A stretch of DNA of 49,972 bases. It comes from Nocardia vinacea NBRC 16497. GTDB taxonomy: Bacteria > Actinomycetota > Actinomycetes > Mycobacteriales > Mycobacteriaceae. The stretch is from positions 1 through 49,972 of the forward strand of contig NZ_BAGN01000046.1 of assembly GCF_000308835.1 (NCBI RefSeq), read 5' to 3'. Positions 1 through 8,898 of this stretch are shown here, in pieces. The position numbers and the translations under genes were made by a program. How positions within the stretch are numbered: the stretch's first letter is position 1; every line of letters starts with the position of its first letter. Under the pieces are notes generated by a model, which was given only the letters and a program-made list of their open reading frames with translations, was not told the origin of the DNA and made no database searches.

Positions 1-158
1 GCTGTGTTCGATCGAGCACGCTGCGTCTGTACGGGAATGTGCTTTGTCGAGCGCGCGTCGCTCGGCCCTGCCGCCGCGAGGGCATCGGTTCGCGCGGCCC
101 ATTCGGTATCCGTCGTCCGGGTTCAATGGGCCTGCCGTCGAATAGATACTGCGATCGG

Positions 159-1001
159 TCACGCCTTCGAGGGAGCGAAGGCGTCGGCGTGGGCGTGGGC
201 CCATTGGTCGAAGGTGCGCGGTCCTCGGCCGGTCACTTCTCGCACGGTCGGGTAGACCTGGGATTCGTCAAGGGTGCCGTCGACGAAGAAGCTCCAGAAT
301 GCGTCGACGTAGTGCTGCGGCATGGAGGCCTCGAGTTCGGCCCGTGTCTCCGCATTCGTCAAGCCTTGGCAGACAAGTGGCCGGTTGAGCACTTCGGCGA
401 GCACCGCGACCTGATCGGCGGGCACGAGCGCTCGCGAGCCGGTCAGCTCGAGGATGCGCCCGGCCAGCCCGCCGCCGGTCAGGGCGACCGCCGCGACGGC
501 CGCGATATCGGCGGGATCGATTGCGGCGACCGGTACATCGGGAAACTGGGCGCGGATCACATCACCCTGTTCGAGTTGCGGCAACCAGCGCAGCGCATTC
601 GACATGAACGAGCGCGGGCGCAGAAAGGTCCACGCCAAGCCCGATTCGCGCACGTCCCGCTCGGCCTGCGTCATATATGCGGAAACCGCGTTGTTCATAT
701 CCTCGAGCGCGGCCGAACCACCCGAAAGCAGCACGATGTGCTGGACGCCCGCCTTCTTCGCACGGGCGAGCAGGTCGGGAGTGTCGGCGTAGCCCGGCAG
801 CAGGAACATTCCGGTGACCCCGTCCAGGGCTTCGGTCAGGCTTTCAGGCTGGTTCAGATCGCCTGTCACCGCCTCGGCACCGGCGGGCAGCTGCGCCCGC
901 GCCGGATCGCGGACCAATGCGCGCACGGCGGCGCCGGAATTGCTCAGTGCCGCAACCAGTTCCGTGCCGATATTGCCGGTCGCACCGGTCACCAGGATCA
1001 T
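159..1001 (-). CDS. NmrA-like NAD(P)-binding oxidoreductase
   Basis: A 280-residue Rossmann-fold protein of the NmrA/atypical SDR group, which bind NAD(P)H in the cytoplasm and act either as small-molecule reductases or as redox sensors. The N-terminus MILVTGATGNIG is the glycine-rich dinucleotide loop, followed by VRALVRDPARA (NADP phosphate-binding region) and HIVLLSGGSA. The start at 1001 is chosen because GGAGGAG lies 6 bases upstream on the minus strand. A longer frame to 1043 would put 14 extra residues before the nucleotide-binding loop. It is divergent from the FMN reductase gene at 1144, with 142 bases between. Substrate unknown; family assignment firm. Confidence 0.9.
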   Translation of the reverse strand: MILVTGATGNIGTELVAALSNSGAAVRALVRDPARAQLPAGAEAVTGDLNQPESLTEALDGVTGMFLLPGYADTPDLLARAKKAGVQHIVLLSGGSAALEDMNNAVSAYMTQAERDVRESGLAWTFLRPRSFMSNALRWLPQLEQGDVIRAQFPDVPVAAIDPADIAAVAAVALTGGGLAGRILELTGSRALVPADQVAVLAEVLNRPLVCQGLTNAETRAELEASMPQHYVDAFWSFFVDGTLDESQVYPTVREVTGRGPRTFDQWAHAHADAFAPSKA

Positions 1002-1143
1002 GCCGTCTCCTCCAGAGTCGTACCGAGTTGCCCCGTCAATCATGCGGAATCACCGAGCCACGCGTCGACCGATCCCGCGAATGAATCGAGATCGCCGCAG
1101 CCGCCTCGACCGTACCGTCGGCACACGGAGTTAGGCTCGCGCA

Positions 1144-1704
1144 GTGGATACTCCGCTACGGCTAGAGGTCATCGTGGCCAGCACGCGCCCGGAGCGATTC
1201 GCTCCGGTAGTCGCCGACTGGTTTCTGCGCACGGTCCGGGCGACCCCCGAATTCGACACCGGCGTCATCGATCTCCTCACGACCCCACTGCCCACGGACC
1301 TCACCGTCACCCCCGAGGTCGAGGCCTATCGCCAGCGCCTGGCCGCCGCCGACGCGTTCGTCGCCATCACATCCGAGTACAACCACGGCTACCCGGCGTC
1401 CCTGAAAACCGCCTTCGACAACGCGAAACACGAGTGGCGCGCCAAACCCATCGGCTTCGTCTCCTACGGTGGCCTCTCCGGCGGCCTGCGCGCCGTCGAA
1501 CAACTCCGCCAGGTAGTCGCGGAAATCCACATGGTCTCCATCCGCGAGACCGTCAGCTTCCATCAGGCCAAAAAGCAATTCGACAAATCAGGCAACACCC
1601 AGGACGGCGCCGCCATAGACGCCGCCGACCGCCTTATCCGCCAATTGGCTTGGTGGGCAAGAACTCTCCGTGCTGCCCGCACCACAGACCCTTATCCAGG
1701 CTGA
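1144..1704 (+). CDS. NADPH-dependent FMN reductase family flavoprotein
   Basis: A 186-residue flavodoxin-like protein of the NADPH-dependent FMN reductase family, which use FMN to reduce flavins, quinones or azo compounds. VIASTRP-type sequence near residue 10 is the phosphate-binding loop. The family signature SEYNHGYPASLKTAFDN lies at about residues 79-95, followed by KPIGFVSYGGLSGG. Length is normal. The start is a GTG at 1144; no strong ribosome-binding site is visible. It is divergent from the NmrA-like gene, so the two may form a small redox pair sharing a control region. Natural substrate cannot be read from sequence. Confidence 0.9.
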   Translation: MDTPLRLEVIVASTRPERFAPVVADWFLRTVRATPEFDTGVIDLLTTPLPTDLTVTPEVEAYRQRLAAADAFVAITSEYNHGYPASLKTAFDNAKHEWRAKPIGFVSYGGLSGGLRAVEQLRQVVAEIHMVSIRETVSFHQAKKQFDKSGNTQDGAAIDAADRLIRQLAWWARTLRAARTTDPYPG

Positions 1705-1784
1705 CCACCCCCGCGGCCGCGCACCCCTGCGTGACGACATCCGTTGCAGCGGGTGTGCCTCCGCCAGAAGGAGTGCCAGGGGTG

Positions 1785-3434
1785 CTACTGCGGACTCCCT
1801 GCCATAGCCCGCCGTCCCCGCGGATGCCCGATATACGTCGCCTCACGTGGAATCGACACCAACGTCAGATCAACCTGAGCAGTCCCGGTCCGCAGCACCA
1901 CGTGATTCCCGATGGCCCCCGGCTGGTGGATCGAGAGGTCCGGCCGAGTCGCGGGCCACCCCATCGGATCTCCGGTCACATAGATCGTCGTGACACCTGC
2001 GTGCGGTGCGGGTGCCAGCACACCATCGACCACCGTCGCGGTGAACCCGGCATCGGATTGATGCGTCTCCACCGCGATCTGCAGCCGCTCCGGATTCCCG
2101 ATGGTCGTCACCAGGTTCTCCCAGGCATGCGTCCGATCGGTACGGATCAGGATGCGTTCACCGACTGCCAACGCGCGGAACACCAACTGCTGAGCCAGAT
2201 ACAACTCACCGGCCACATACACCGTCGAAATACCGGTACCGACAATGCGGACCGCGACACCCTGCCCCTCGTCATCCGAGCCGATCAGCTGACCGCACCC
2301 CGACGATGGCAAATGCAGTGCGCCGATCACATCGATCGGGTACTCGGTCACCGGGACGGCGTCGTCGAGATCCGGAATGCCCAGCGGCAGATGCGCGAGC
2401 AGACCATCGCGCTGCCGCCCGTTCATCGAGATCAGACCCTTGAGCTTCGTGCGCTCCGGCAGTTCCCGAGTGGTCAGCCGCCAAGCCGCGCCGATGGTCA
2501 CCGATTCGGCCGAACTACCGGGACGCAGCCGCACCGCGACGGTCGTACCGCGCGACGGCGCGACCCACAGCTGCGAGAGCAGATCAGAGCCGAGCCGCTT
2601 CGGGTCGACCGCGCTACCGATATTCACACTGTTGCCGATCTCGGCATACCGCCAGCGGTGGGTCAACGTGCGGGGATCGAAGCCCTGCGTGACTTGCAGA
2701 ACCGCCTTGCGAATCTCGGGTGCGGTAAGGATGCGGGCGCTGCAGTCGGCGTCCTCGAGGGTGCGCATAATGCGTTGCGTCGCAATGGTTACCGCGCGCG
2801 ACGCACCCTCACTGCCGCCACCGCGCCGGGCTGCGGCCTCCGGGCACGCGATCGCGTCGAAACTGATGGCGAGCCACACATTCCGGTGCGCGGTCGCGGG
2901 CAGCGGACCCAGCAGCGATTCATAGATCTTGCCCGCGGGCGTACCGGAGCGGCTGCGGTGACCGTGGCTGATGATGTCGATACCGCTGAGCAGAATGTCG
3001 TGCTGGTTCAGGCATTTCGCCAATTCCGGCAGCGGCAGCAGATGTGAGGCGTGCACCGTGGTGCGAGCGATCCGGGTCAGCCCGCCCTTGGGGGCCAGCA
3101 CCTCGACGACGGTGACAACCCGGCTGCCGTCCCAGTACAGCCCGAGCGAGCGACCGTCCGAGCCGCGGAAGTCGACGGTATCGCCGAGCTCGTAATCGCC
3201 GTGGGTGAGGTAGCGCCACCAGGTGGCGATCCAATCCAGGATGGTGCGCTTGGCAATCGGGATCAGCGGCAGCAGTCCGGCGACCACCGCGACGCCCAAC
3301 GCGGGCCAGGCGCCGAGCCCGATCAACAGGGCGAGCAGTCCGGCAACGAGTCCGATCACCTGCGCGATCAACAGATTTCGCAGTGAGATGCGCCCGAGCA
3401 GCGGGCGTGGTCCCGCGCCGGCTTGTTCGGCCAT
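1785..3434 (-). CDS. eccE: Type VII secretion protein EccE
   Basis: A 549-residue EccE-type protein, the peripheral membrane component of the ESX core complex. After a short N-terminus there are two close hydrophobic segments (about residues 18-55, LLIAQVIGLVAGLLALLIG and a second stretch), then a large soluble domain, the usual EccE plan. ATG 3434 is preceded by TGGGGGAC, whereas the longer frame to 3563 would run into the eccB leader. The gene is divergent from eccB, with 112 bases between. M. tuberculosis ESX-4 lacks EccE, but several actinobacterial ESX-4 loci carry it, so this locus appears to encode a full membrane core. EccE is the most divergent ESX component; the call rests on topology, length and context as well as sequence. 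Confidence 0.85.
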   Translation of the reverse strand: MAEQAGAGPRPLLGRISLRNLLIAQVIGLVAGLLALLIGLGAWPALGVAVVAGLLPLIPIAKRTILDWIATWWRYLTHGDYELGDTVDFRGSDGRSLGLYWDGSRVVTVVEVLAPKGGLTRIARTTVHASHLLPLPELAKCLNQHDILLSGIDIISHGHRSRSGTPAGKIYESLLGPLPATAHRNVWLAISFDAIACPEAAARRGGGSEGASRAVTIATQRIMRTLEDADCSARILTAPEIRKAVLQVTQGFDPRTLTHRWRYAEIGNSVNIGSAVDPKRLGSDLLSQLWVAPSRGTTVAVRLRPGSSAESVTIGAAWRLTTRELPERTKLKGLISMNGRQRDGLLAHLPLGIPDLDDAVPVTEYPIDVIGALHLPSSGCGQLIGSDDEGQGVAVRIVGTGISTVYVAGELYLAQQLVFRALAVGERILIRTDRTHAWENLVTTIGNPERLQIAVETHQSDAGFTATVVDGVLAPAPHAGVTTIYVTGDPMGWPATRPDLSIHQPGAIGNHVVLRTGTAQVDLTLVSIPREATYIGHPRGRRAMAGSPQ

Positions 3435-3546
3435 CGTCGTCCCCCAAGTACCCGGTATCGGCCGTATCGCAGCGGCCGAGCTGAACAATAGTCCTCGAGA
3501 ACTGTACTGTGTTCCGCGAACGTGAGCATTGTTCGGGGAGGGAAAC

Positions 3547-5034
3547 ATGCCTTCAAAACCCACTACTCGGTGGCAGGTGAGCGGTTACCGCTTCCTGGTC
3601 CGCCGGATGGAACACGCGCTGGTGCGCCGGGACGTGCGCATGCTGCACGATCCGATGCGCTCGCAGTCCCGCGCCTACGCGGCCGGATTGATCATGGCGA
3701 TCGTGGTGCTGGCCGGTTGTGGTGTGCTCGCACTGCTGCGTCCGCAGGACAAGGTAGGCAGTAACAAGATCCTGATCGGCAAGGAATCCGGCGCTGTCTA
3801 CGTGGTGATCAACGATGTGGTGCATCCGACGCTGAATCTCGCCTCGGCCCGGTTGGCCGCGGGATCGCCGGAAAAGGCCGTCATCGTAAAGGAATCCGAG
3901 ATCGGCAAGAAGGCGCGTGGCCAGCTGATCGGCATTCCGGGCGCGCCCTCTTCGCTGCGCTTCGACAAGGACGGCAAGGGCCGGATCTGGACTGTCTGCG
4001 ATCAGATGAAGGTGGATGGCAGCAACGACCTCACCACCTCGGTGCTCGCCGGAAGTCTGTCGCTCGGCGAGAAGGCCTCCGTCATGGGTAAAGACCGGGC
4101 GCTGCTGGTCCAGGGCAAGGACTCGGCGTATCTGGTCTACGACGGTAAGCGCGCCCGCGTCAACCTCAAGGACCGCGCCGTCACCGACGCATTGAAGATC
4201 ACCGGCGCCACCGCTCGGCCGATCGGCGAGGGCCTGCTCAATACGATTCCCGAAGTGCTGCCGATCATTCGGCCCACGATCAATGACCCGGGCGGCTCGG
4301 TGAGCTACTCGGTCAGTGGCCATCGGATCGGCGATGTGGTACAGGTGCCGAGCGAGCCCGACCTGAACTATGTGGTGCTGCGGGACGGCCTGCAGCCGGT
4401 TTCGCGACTGACCGCCGAAATCATCCGCAACAGCAATCCGACCACGTCCACCAGTAGCTGGATCGAACAGACTGAGCGGACCCGCGCGGACGTCTCTGGA
4501 GCGCTGGCAGTCGGCGACTATCCACAGTCTGCTCTGACGCTCGTTCAGGCCAAGGATGAGCCGGTCAGCTGCTTGTCCTGGAAACCGATCCCAGCGGCGG
4601 CGGAGAACAAGGATGGAGGCAAGCGTGCCGAACTGACGGTGCTCATCGGTGTGGCCCTGCCGATTCCGGACAACGCCAAACTTGTACCGCTGGCCCAGGC
4701 GGACGGCTCCGGCGCCAACGCCGATTCGGTCTACATCCCGCCTGCCACCGGCGCCTTCGTCCAGACCACCGGCATCGAACCCGACAGCCGCCGCAAGGAC
4801 AGCAAGTTCTACATCGCCGACACCGGTGTCCGCTACGGCATCAAGGACTCCGATGCCGAAAAGGCGCTCGGTATGGATTCGGATTCGGGCACCAAGGCCG
4901 AACCGGCACCGTGGCCGATCGTCGGCCTGCTCGCAGCCGGTCCGAGCCTGGCCCGCGCGGATGCCATGGTCGCCCACGACGGCGTCGCCGCAGACCCGTC
5001 ACCCTCGAAATCACCTGTCGCCTCCGCGAATTGA
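3547..5034 (+). CDS. eccB: Type VII secretion protein EccB
   Basis: A 495-residue EccB, the single-pass core protein with a large periplasmic domain. The N-terminus MPSKPTTRWQVSGYRFLVRR is the family hallmark. One transmembrane helix lies at about residues 44-64, followed by the repeat-built periplasmic domain. Two cysteines (in WTVCDQ and PVSCLSW) are placed as in EccB proteins, where they form a disulfide. ATG 3547 has GGGGAGGG upstream; the six-residue longer reading at 3529 would remove that site. The stop lies one base from the stop of the convergent channel gene, so there is no room for a terminator. Confidence 0.95.
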   Translation: MPSKPTTRWQVSGYRFLVRRMEHALVRRDVRMLHDPMRSQSRAYAAGLIMAIVVLAGCGVLALLRPQDKVGSNKILIGKESGAVYVVINDVVHPTLNLASARLAAGSPEKAVIVKESEIGKKARGQLIGIPGAPSSLRFDKDGKGRIWTVCDQMKVDGSNDLTTSVLAGSLSLGEKASVMGKDRALLVQGKDSAYLVYDGKRARVNLKDRAVTDALKITGATARPIGEGLLNTIPEVLPIIRPTINDPGGSVSYSVSGHRIGDVVQVPSEPDLNYVVLRDGLQPVSRLTAEIIRNSNPTTSTSSWIEQTERTRADVSGALAVGDYPQSALTLVQAKDEPVSCLSWKPIPAAAENKDGGKRAELTVLIGVALPIPDNAKLVPLAQADGSGANADSVYIPPATGAFVQTTGIEPDSRRKDSKFYIADTGVRYGIKDSDAEKALGMDSDSGTKAEPAPWPIVGLLAAGPSLARADAMVAHDGVAADPSPSKSPVASAN

Positions 5035-5035
5035 G

Positions 5036-5794
5036 CTAGTCCTCGGACATCGAGGCCGCGCGCAACTCGGCGACTTCGCTTCGTAGCGCGCGGATTTCCT
5101 CGACCAGCATCGTGATCTCCACTTCGGTGCGGTCGGCGGTCACCTCGACGGCCTTCAGCTGGTCCATCACCCAGCTGGTCGTGGTGCCGATGGCGAAGCT
5201 GATCAGGCCGATGCCGAGCGTCATCAGGATCAGCGCGATCATGCGGCCCTGCACGGTCACCGGATACACATCGCCGTAGCCGACCGTGGTCACCGACACC
5301 ATGGACCACCACAGGGCATCGCCGAAGTTGTGGATCTTGCTATCGGGTGCGCCGTATTCGGCATCGAAGAACGCCAGACTGCACAGCACCAGCGTGAGTG
5401 CCGAACTGGTGCCGACGAATATCGCGAGCCGGGCCCGGGTCACCCGATTGCGGTTGAGCTGGTCGATCACCAGCAGCGCCGCCCGCAGCAGTCGCACCGG
5501 ACGGAACGGCGGCAACAGCACGATCAACAGCTCCAGCGGATGCGTACGCACGAATCGCCAGCGATCGGTGGACAGCCAGGTCCGGATGCCGAAGTCCGTG
5601 ACGAATGCCGCCCAGATAATGATGTCGACCCGCTCGAGCCAGGCATCGAGTCGCGGTGACGCTCCGGTATCCAGCACATGCCAGGCGTAGACACCGATGA
5701 AGAGCACAGCGAGCACCAGCATCGGGATGCCGGTCGTGCGTTCCCAGGCTTGTCTACGGCTCGGTTGTCCGCCGTCGTGTTGTACTGCGTGCAT
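5036..5794 (-). CDS. Voltage-gated-like potassium channel subunit
   Basis: A 252-residue integral membrane protein of the potassium-channel superfamily. Hydrophobic helices are seen at about residues 23-41, 55-72, 86-110 (ending in FRPVRLLRAA, a shortened S4-like segment), 124-143 and 184-205. Between the last two lies the pore loop with the selectivity filter TTVGYGD at residues 169-175. The C-terminus (about 212-247) is a charged heptad-like helix suited to tetramer assembly. It is convergent with eccB and on the same strand as mycP and eccD upstream. A channel is not a known ESX part. Potassium selectivity is well supported by the filter; voltage sensing is uncertain because S4 has few arginines. 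Confidence 0.9.
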   Translation of the reverse strand: MHAVQHDGGQPSRRQAWERTTGIPMLVLAVLFIGVYAWHVLDTGASPRLDAWLERVDIIIWAAFVTDFGIRTWLSTDRWRFVRTHPLELLIVLLPPFRPVRLLRAALLVIDQLNRNRVTRARLAIFVGTSSALTLVLCSLAFFDAEYGAPDSKIHNFGDALWWSMVSVTTVGYGDVYPVTVQGRMIALILMTLGIGLISFAIGTTTSWVMDQLKAVEVTADRTEVEITMLVEEIRALRSEVAELRAASMSED

Positions 5795-5854
5795 GGGAAC
5801 TACCTGTATCGATCGGGTGCGACACCCTATGTACCGCCGTTTGCCACGAAGACG

Positions 5855-7249
5855 CTACATATCGTCCGACTTGACGCCGAACCTGCGGCGGATCGGAAAC
5901 GAGGCGAGGTAGCCGAGCACCAAAGCGGTCCCGATGATCCCGGTGCCGATCAGCGCGACATTGCGGGCCCGATTATCCGGCGGCGGCGCCGGTTTCGGCA
6001 CCGCGAGCTGGGCGCTCTTGGCCGGGCTCGGCCGCTTGGGCGGCAGCGGCGTGCTGCCCACCTCATCGGTCAGCGCAGCGACCGGATCGACCGCGCCGTA
6101 CCCGATATACGGACTCCAACCCTCGGCGGGCGCGTGCGCGGTGGCCTGCATCCGCTTGACCACATCCAACGCACTCATATCTGGAAAGCGGGCCCGTACC
6201 AGTGCGACCACACCGGATACCAGCGGCGTCGCGAAGCTCGTACCGCTCATCGCCTGCTGCTGCCCTTGCTGATTCACGGTGCCGGTCGCGGTACCGGTCC
6301 CGCGCGGGTCGAGCGAAACCATATTCTCGCCCGGCGCAGCCACACTCACCCATGGCCCGGGCACCGTGAACTTCGACGGTGCGCCGTTCGAATCGATCGA
6401 GCCCACCGAGAGCACATAGTCGTCCCAGCGCGCCGGGCTCACATTGACCTTGACATTGCTCCACGGATCGGCGGCCGGATTCACCGGATCGATGATCTGC
6501 TGTTCGGTCTTGCAGGAGCCGTCCTGGTTTCCGGCCGCCACGACAACGACCACGTTCTTCTCCAGCGTCGCGTATCGCACTGCCGCGCCGATGGATCCGT
6601 CGACATCGTTGGACGAGCCGCACCACACCTCGGAGATATTGATGACGCTCACGTTCGCATCGGCCGCGCGCCGGATCGCCGAGGCCATGGTGGCCAGATT
6701 GCCGTAGCCCTCGGGCAGGTCGTCGGGATTGCGCTCCCTGGACCGGCCTTCCTTCTGATACATCTTGCTCGTCTGACGGATGGTCATGATGCGCGCTTCC
6801 GGCGCGACACCGGAGAATCCCTGATTGTCGATCTTCGAAGCGGCGATCAGGCCTGCGACAAAGGTGCCATGCCCGTCGCAGTCCTCGGTGCCGTCGCCCG
6901 AATTCGCCACGAAGTCGCCACCGGCGATCAGTCCCGGCAACCGGGGATGCCGCGCGACACCGGTATCAATGACCGCGACGGTCTGGCCCTCACCCTTGGA
7001 GAACCGCCACGCACTTTCCAGATCGAGAGAGCGCTGCGCGGTGGGAATCGTCGCGCCCTCGCCACCGGACAACGTATTCGAGCAGTCGGAATTCGCTGGC
7101 CGCTCGGTCTTTTCGGGCGGTGCGGCCGGATCGCCCGCAGGCAGCAGACCCGGATTCACCGCGGGCGGGTGATCCGCGGAAGCTGTACCGGCCCCCAGCC
7201 CCAACGACGCGCTCAGGCCCAACGCCACGGCCGCCGCCGCGACGCGCAT
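5855..7249 (-). CDS. mycP: Mycosin, ESX-associated subtilisin-like serine protease
   Basis: A 464-residue mycosin, the membrane-anchored subtilase required for ESX complex stability. Residues 1-25 form a signal peptide ending ASA. The catalytic triad is complete: Asp95 (AVIDTG), His127 (DGHGT) and Ser338 (GTSFATP), with oxyanion Asn241 (AAGN). Paired cysteines (56/124 and 210/246) fit the conserved mycosin disulfides. A Pro-rich stretch leads to a C-terminal transmembrane helix at about 435-455 and a basic tail. ATG 7249 lies 8 bases after the eccD stop. An in-frame GTG at 7261 overlaps that stop as GTGA and would add four residues; either way translation is likely coupled to eccD. Confidence 0.95.
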   Translation of the reverse strand: MRVAAAAVALGLSASLGLGAGTASADHPPAVNPGLLPAGDPAAPPEKTERPANSDCSNTLSGGEGATIPTAQRSLDLESAWRFSKGEGQTVAVIDTGVARHPRLPGLIAGGDFVANSGDGTEDCDGHGTFVAGLIAASKIDNQGFSGVAPEARIMTIRQTSKMYQKEGRSRERNPDDLPEGYGNLATMASAIRRAADANVSVINISEVWCGSSNDVDGSIGAAVRYATLEKNVVVVVAAGNQDGSCKTEQQIIDPVNPAADPWSNVKVNVSPARWDDYVLSVGSIDSNGAPSKFTVPGPWVSVAAPGENMVSLDPRGTGTATGTVNQQGQQQAMSGTSFATPLVSGVVALVRARFPDMSALDVVKRMQATAHAPAEGWSPYIGYGAVDPVAALTDEVGSTPLPPKRPSPAKSAQLAVPKPAPPPDNRARNVALIGTGIIGTALVLGYLASFPIRRRFGVKSDDM

Positions 7250-7257
7250 CTGCCTGT

Positions 7258-8724
7258 TCACAGCCCGCGAACGAGCGAATAGAGCGAGGCCACCCAGAAC
7301 ACCAGCGGCAGCACAGCGGCCACGAACGCGTACTCGAGCAATTCGACGCCACGGCGCATCGGCGGTGTCGCGGACTGGTTCGGAATGATGATGCCGAGAA
7401 TCAGCGCTGCGACCAGCACCACCATCGCCGCACCGAAGACGGCCAGCGGCTGCTCCATGCCGACGGCCACGCCGACCATCATGATCAGCACGATCGACGC
7501 GCCGCCCGCGATCAGCACCACGGCCTGTTCGGCGCCCGCGTAGGTCCGGCTGCGGAACATCAGCACCACGGCGGTCACCAGCGCCAGGGCGATACCCGGC
7601 CAATACGGATCCTCCGCGCCGGGGCCGGCGCCCGCCAACGCGCCGGCCACCGAGAGGAGTGTGGTCGCCGAGACGAGTCCGGCCAGGTACATCCGGGCCC
7701 GTTCCGACTTCACCCGCAGCGCATCCATGGTCGGCAGCGCGCGGTGATCGTCCGGATCGTCCTCGGTCGGGTCGATCGGGGTGCCGGGGGAGGGCACCGG
7801 CGGCAGCGGCAGCTTGGCCAGCAGCATCGAAACCCGCGGCGCGAGTGAGAGACCCGCGAGCCCGAGCGCGGCGACGACGGCGCCGATGGCCTTTTCCGGC
7901 TGGTCGGTGAGCACGCCGACCAGCGCGGCCGGTACCGCGTACACCGCGAGCGTGGCCGTGCCGATGAACAGCGCGAGTCCGACGCCGGTGACGCGCCATG
8001 CGAGAACCGCTGTCGCGCCGGCCAATACCGAACCGAGCAGCAGATGTGCCCACCCGTAATCGTCTGGCACATAAAGCATTCCGGCGGTGAACGCGGCGGG
8101 CAGCGCACAGCCGCCGAGCACCAGCGCGGTCGAGGTATCGCCGTACATCCTGCTGAGCACCATGCCCGCGACCACCAGCAGAATCGCCACGGTCAACGCG
8201 AGCGAACCGCTGATCCAGCCCGGCAGTGCGTCTTTGGACAGCAAAAGACCGAGGCAGCCGACGATCATGGTGAGTGCGGCGAGCACCGAACCGGTGATCC
8301 GTGCGACCTTCGGGGTCCAGCTGCGGTAGTGATCGGCGTCGGCGATCGCGACGTTGTACATGATGTCGTCGAACAGCGGCGTCGGCGCGGTATGCGAGGC
8401 GCTCTCCAACATGAGCAGCTCGCCGTCGCGCACGCCGTGCTCGCCGAGGCTCAGCGAATTGGAGAACGGCGGATGGCCGATTCGGGCCAGCACCCATTCG
8501 GCGGGCTCGAAGCGTTCACCCTCATTGTCGAAATCGTTGGTGCGGCTGTGTTGAGCGACCATATCGACGACACTCGGAATCACCAGCGCGACCGGCACAT
8601 CGACCGGAATCGCCATATCCACCTGGGTGTGCTTCGCGAGAATCGTGACCCGGGCAAGGTCGGGCGCACGGACGATGCCGCGCGAGGATTCTTCGTCGAT
8701 GTGGTCAAGTCGCGCGTGCGTCAA
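7258..8724 (-). CDS. eccD: Type VII secretion integral membrane protein EccD
   Basis: A 488-residue EccD, the multi-spanning protein lining the ESX membrane complex. The N-terminal ~100 residues form the cytoplasmic ubiquitin-like domain, then about eleven hydrophobic helices fill the remainder, ending ASLYSLVRGL. A charged loop (PTEDDPDDHRALPTMD) separates the helix groups, as in EccD. The start is assigned to TTG 8724 because GGGGGAA lies three bases upstream; the ATG-type frame to 8796 has no such site and reaches into the shared promoter region. Divergent from eccC and overlapping or coupled to mycP downstream. Confidence 0.93.
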   Translation of the reverse strand: MTHARLDHIDEESSRGIVRAPDLARVTILAKHTQVDMAIPVDVPVALVIPSVVDMVAQHSRTNDFDNEGERFEPAEWVLARIGHPPFSNSLSLGEHGVRDGELLMLESASHTAPTPLFDDIMYNVAIADADHYRSWTPKVARITGSVLAALTMIVGCLGLLLSKDALPGWISGSLALTVAILLVVAGMVLSRMYGDTSTALVLGGCALPAAFTAGMLYVPDDYGWAHLLLGSVLAGATAVLAWRVTGVGLALFIGTATLAVYAVPAALVGVLTDQPEKAIGAVVAALGLAGLSLAPRVSMLLAKLPLPPVPSPGTPIDPTEDDPDDHRALPTMDALRVKSERARMYLAGLVSATTLLSVAGALAGAGPGAEDPYWPGIALALVTAVVLMFRSRTYAGAEQAVVLIAGGASIVLIMMVGVAVGMEQPLAVFGAAMVVLVAALILGIIIPNQSATPPMRRGVELLEYAFVAAVLPLVFWVASLYSLVRGL

Positions 8725-8849
8725 GCTTCCCCCAACTCGGTCTCTACCTCGTATTTCCGCGTCCCGTGCGCGAGGGGGCCAAGCTTGCGAACCCACCGTT
8801 CGGGCAGCAGAATGCTGGTCGAACTGTACGACATGTCAGCTGTGCCCTC

Positions 8850-8855
8850 TACACT
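8850..8855 (+). promoter_or_regulatory. Candidate -10 box for eccC
   Basis: TACACT in the 174-base divergent region between eccD and eccC fits the actinobacterial TANNNT -10 pattern and would give a leader of about 35-40 bases before eccC. No convincing -35 hexamer is seen at the expected distance. Confidence 0.3.
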
Positions 8856-8898
8856 GAGGCCGAAAAAGTGCAGCTTGCGAAGAGGGGGATCTCGTCCG

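Noticed and set aside
1..158. A gene at the left edge
   Set aside because: The open frame there has shadow-like composition and no start signals.
39..3047. A 1002-codon plus-strand open frame
   Set aside because: It is the antisense of the NmrA-like and eccE genes, rich in Arg/His/Pro runs, and crosses the FMN reductase gene in another frame.
7250..8497. N-terminal extension of mycP into an 880-residue protein
   Set aside because: It is out of frame with eccD and gives Arg/Gly-rich sequence; the signal peptide begins at 7249.
8044..8898. A 285-codon N-terminal extension of EccC
   Set aside because: It is antisense to eccD, has His/Arg-rich low-complexity translation, and EccC proteins start near the chosen ATG.
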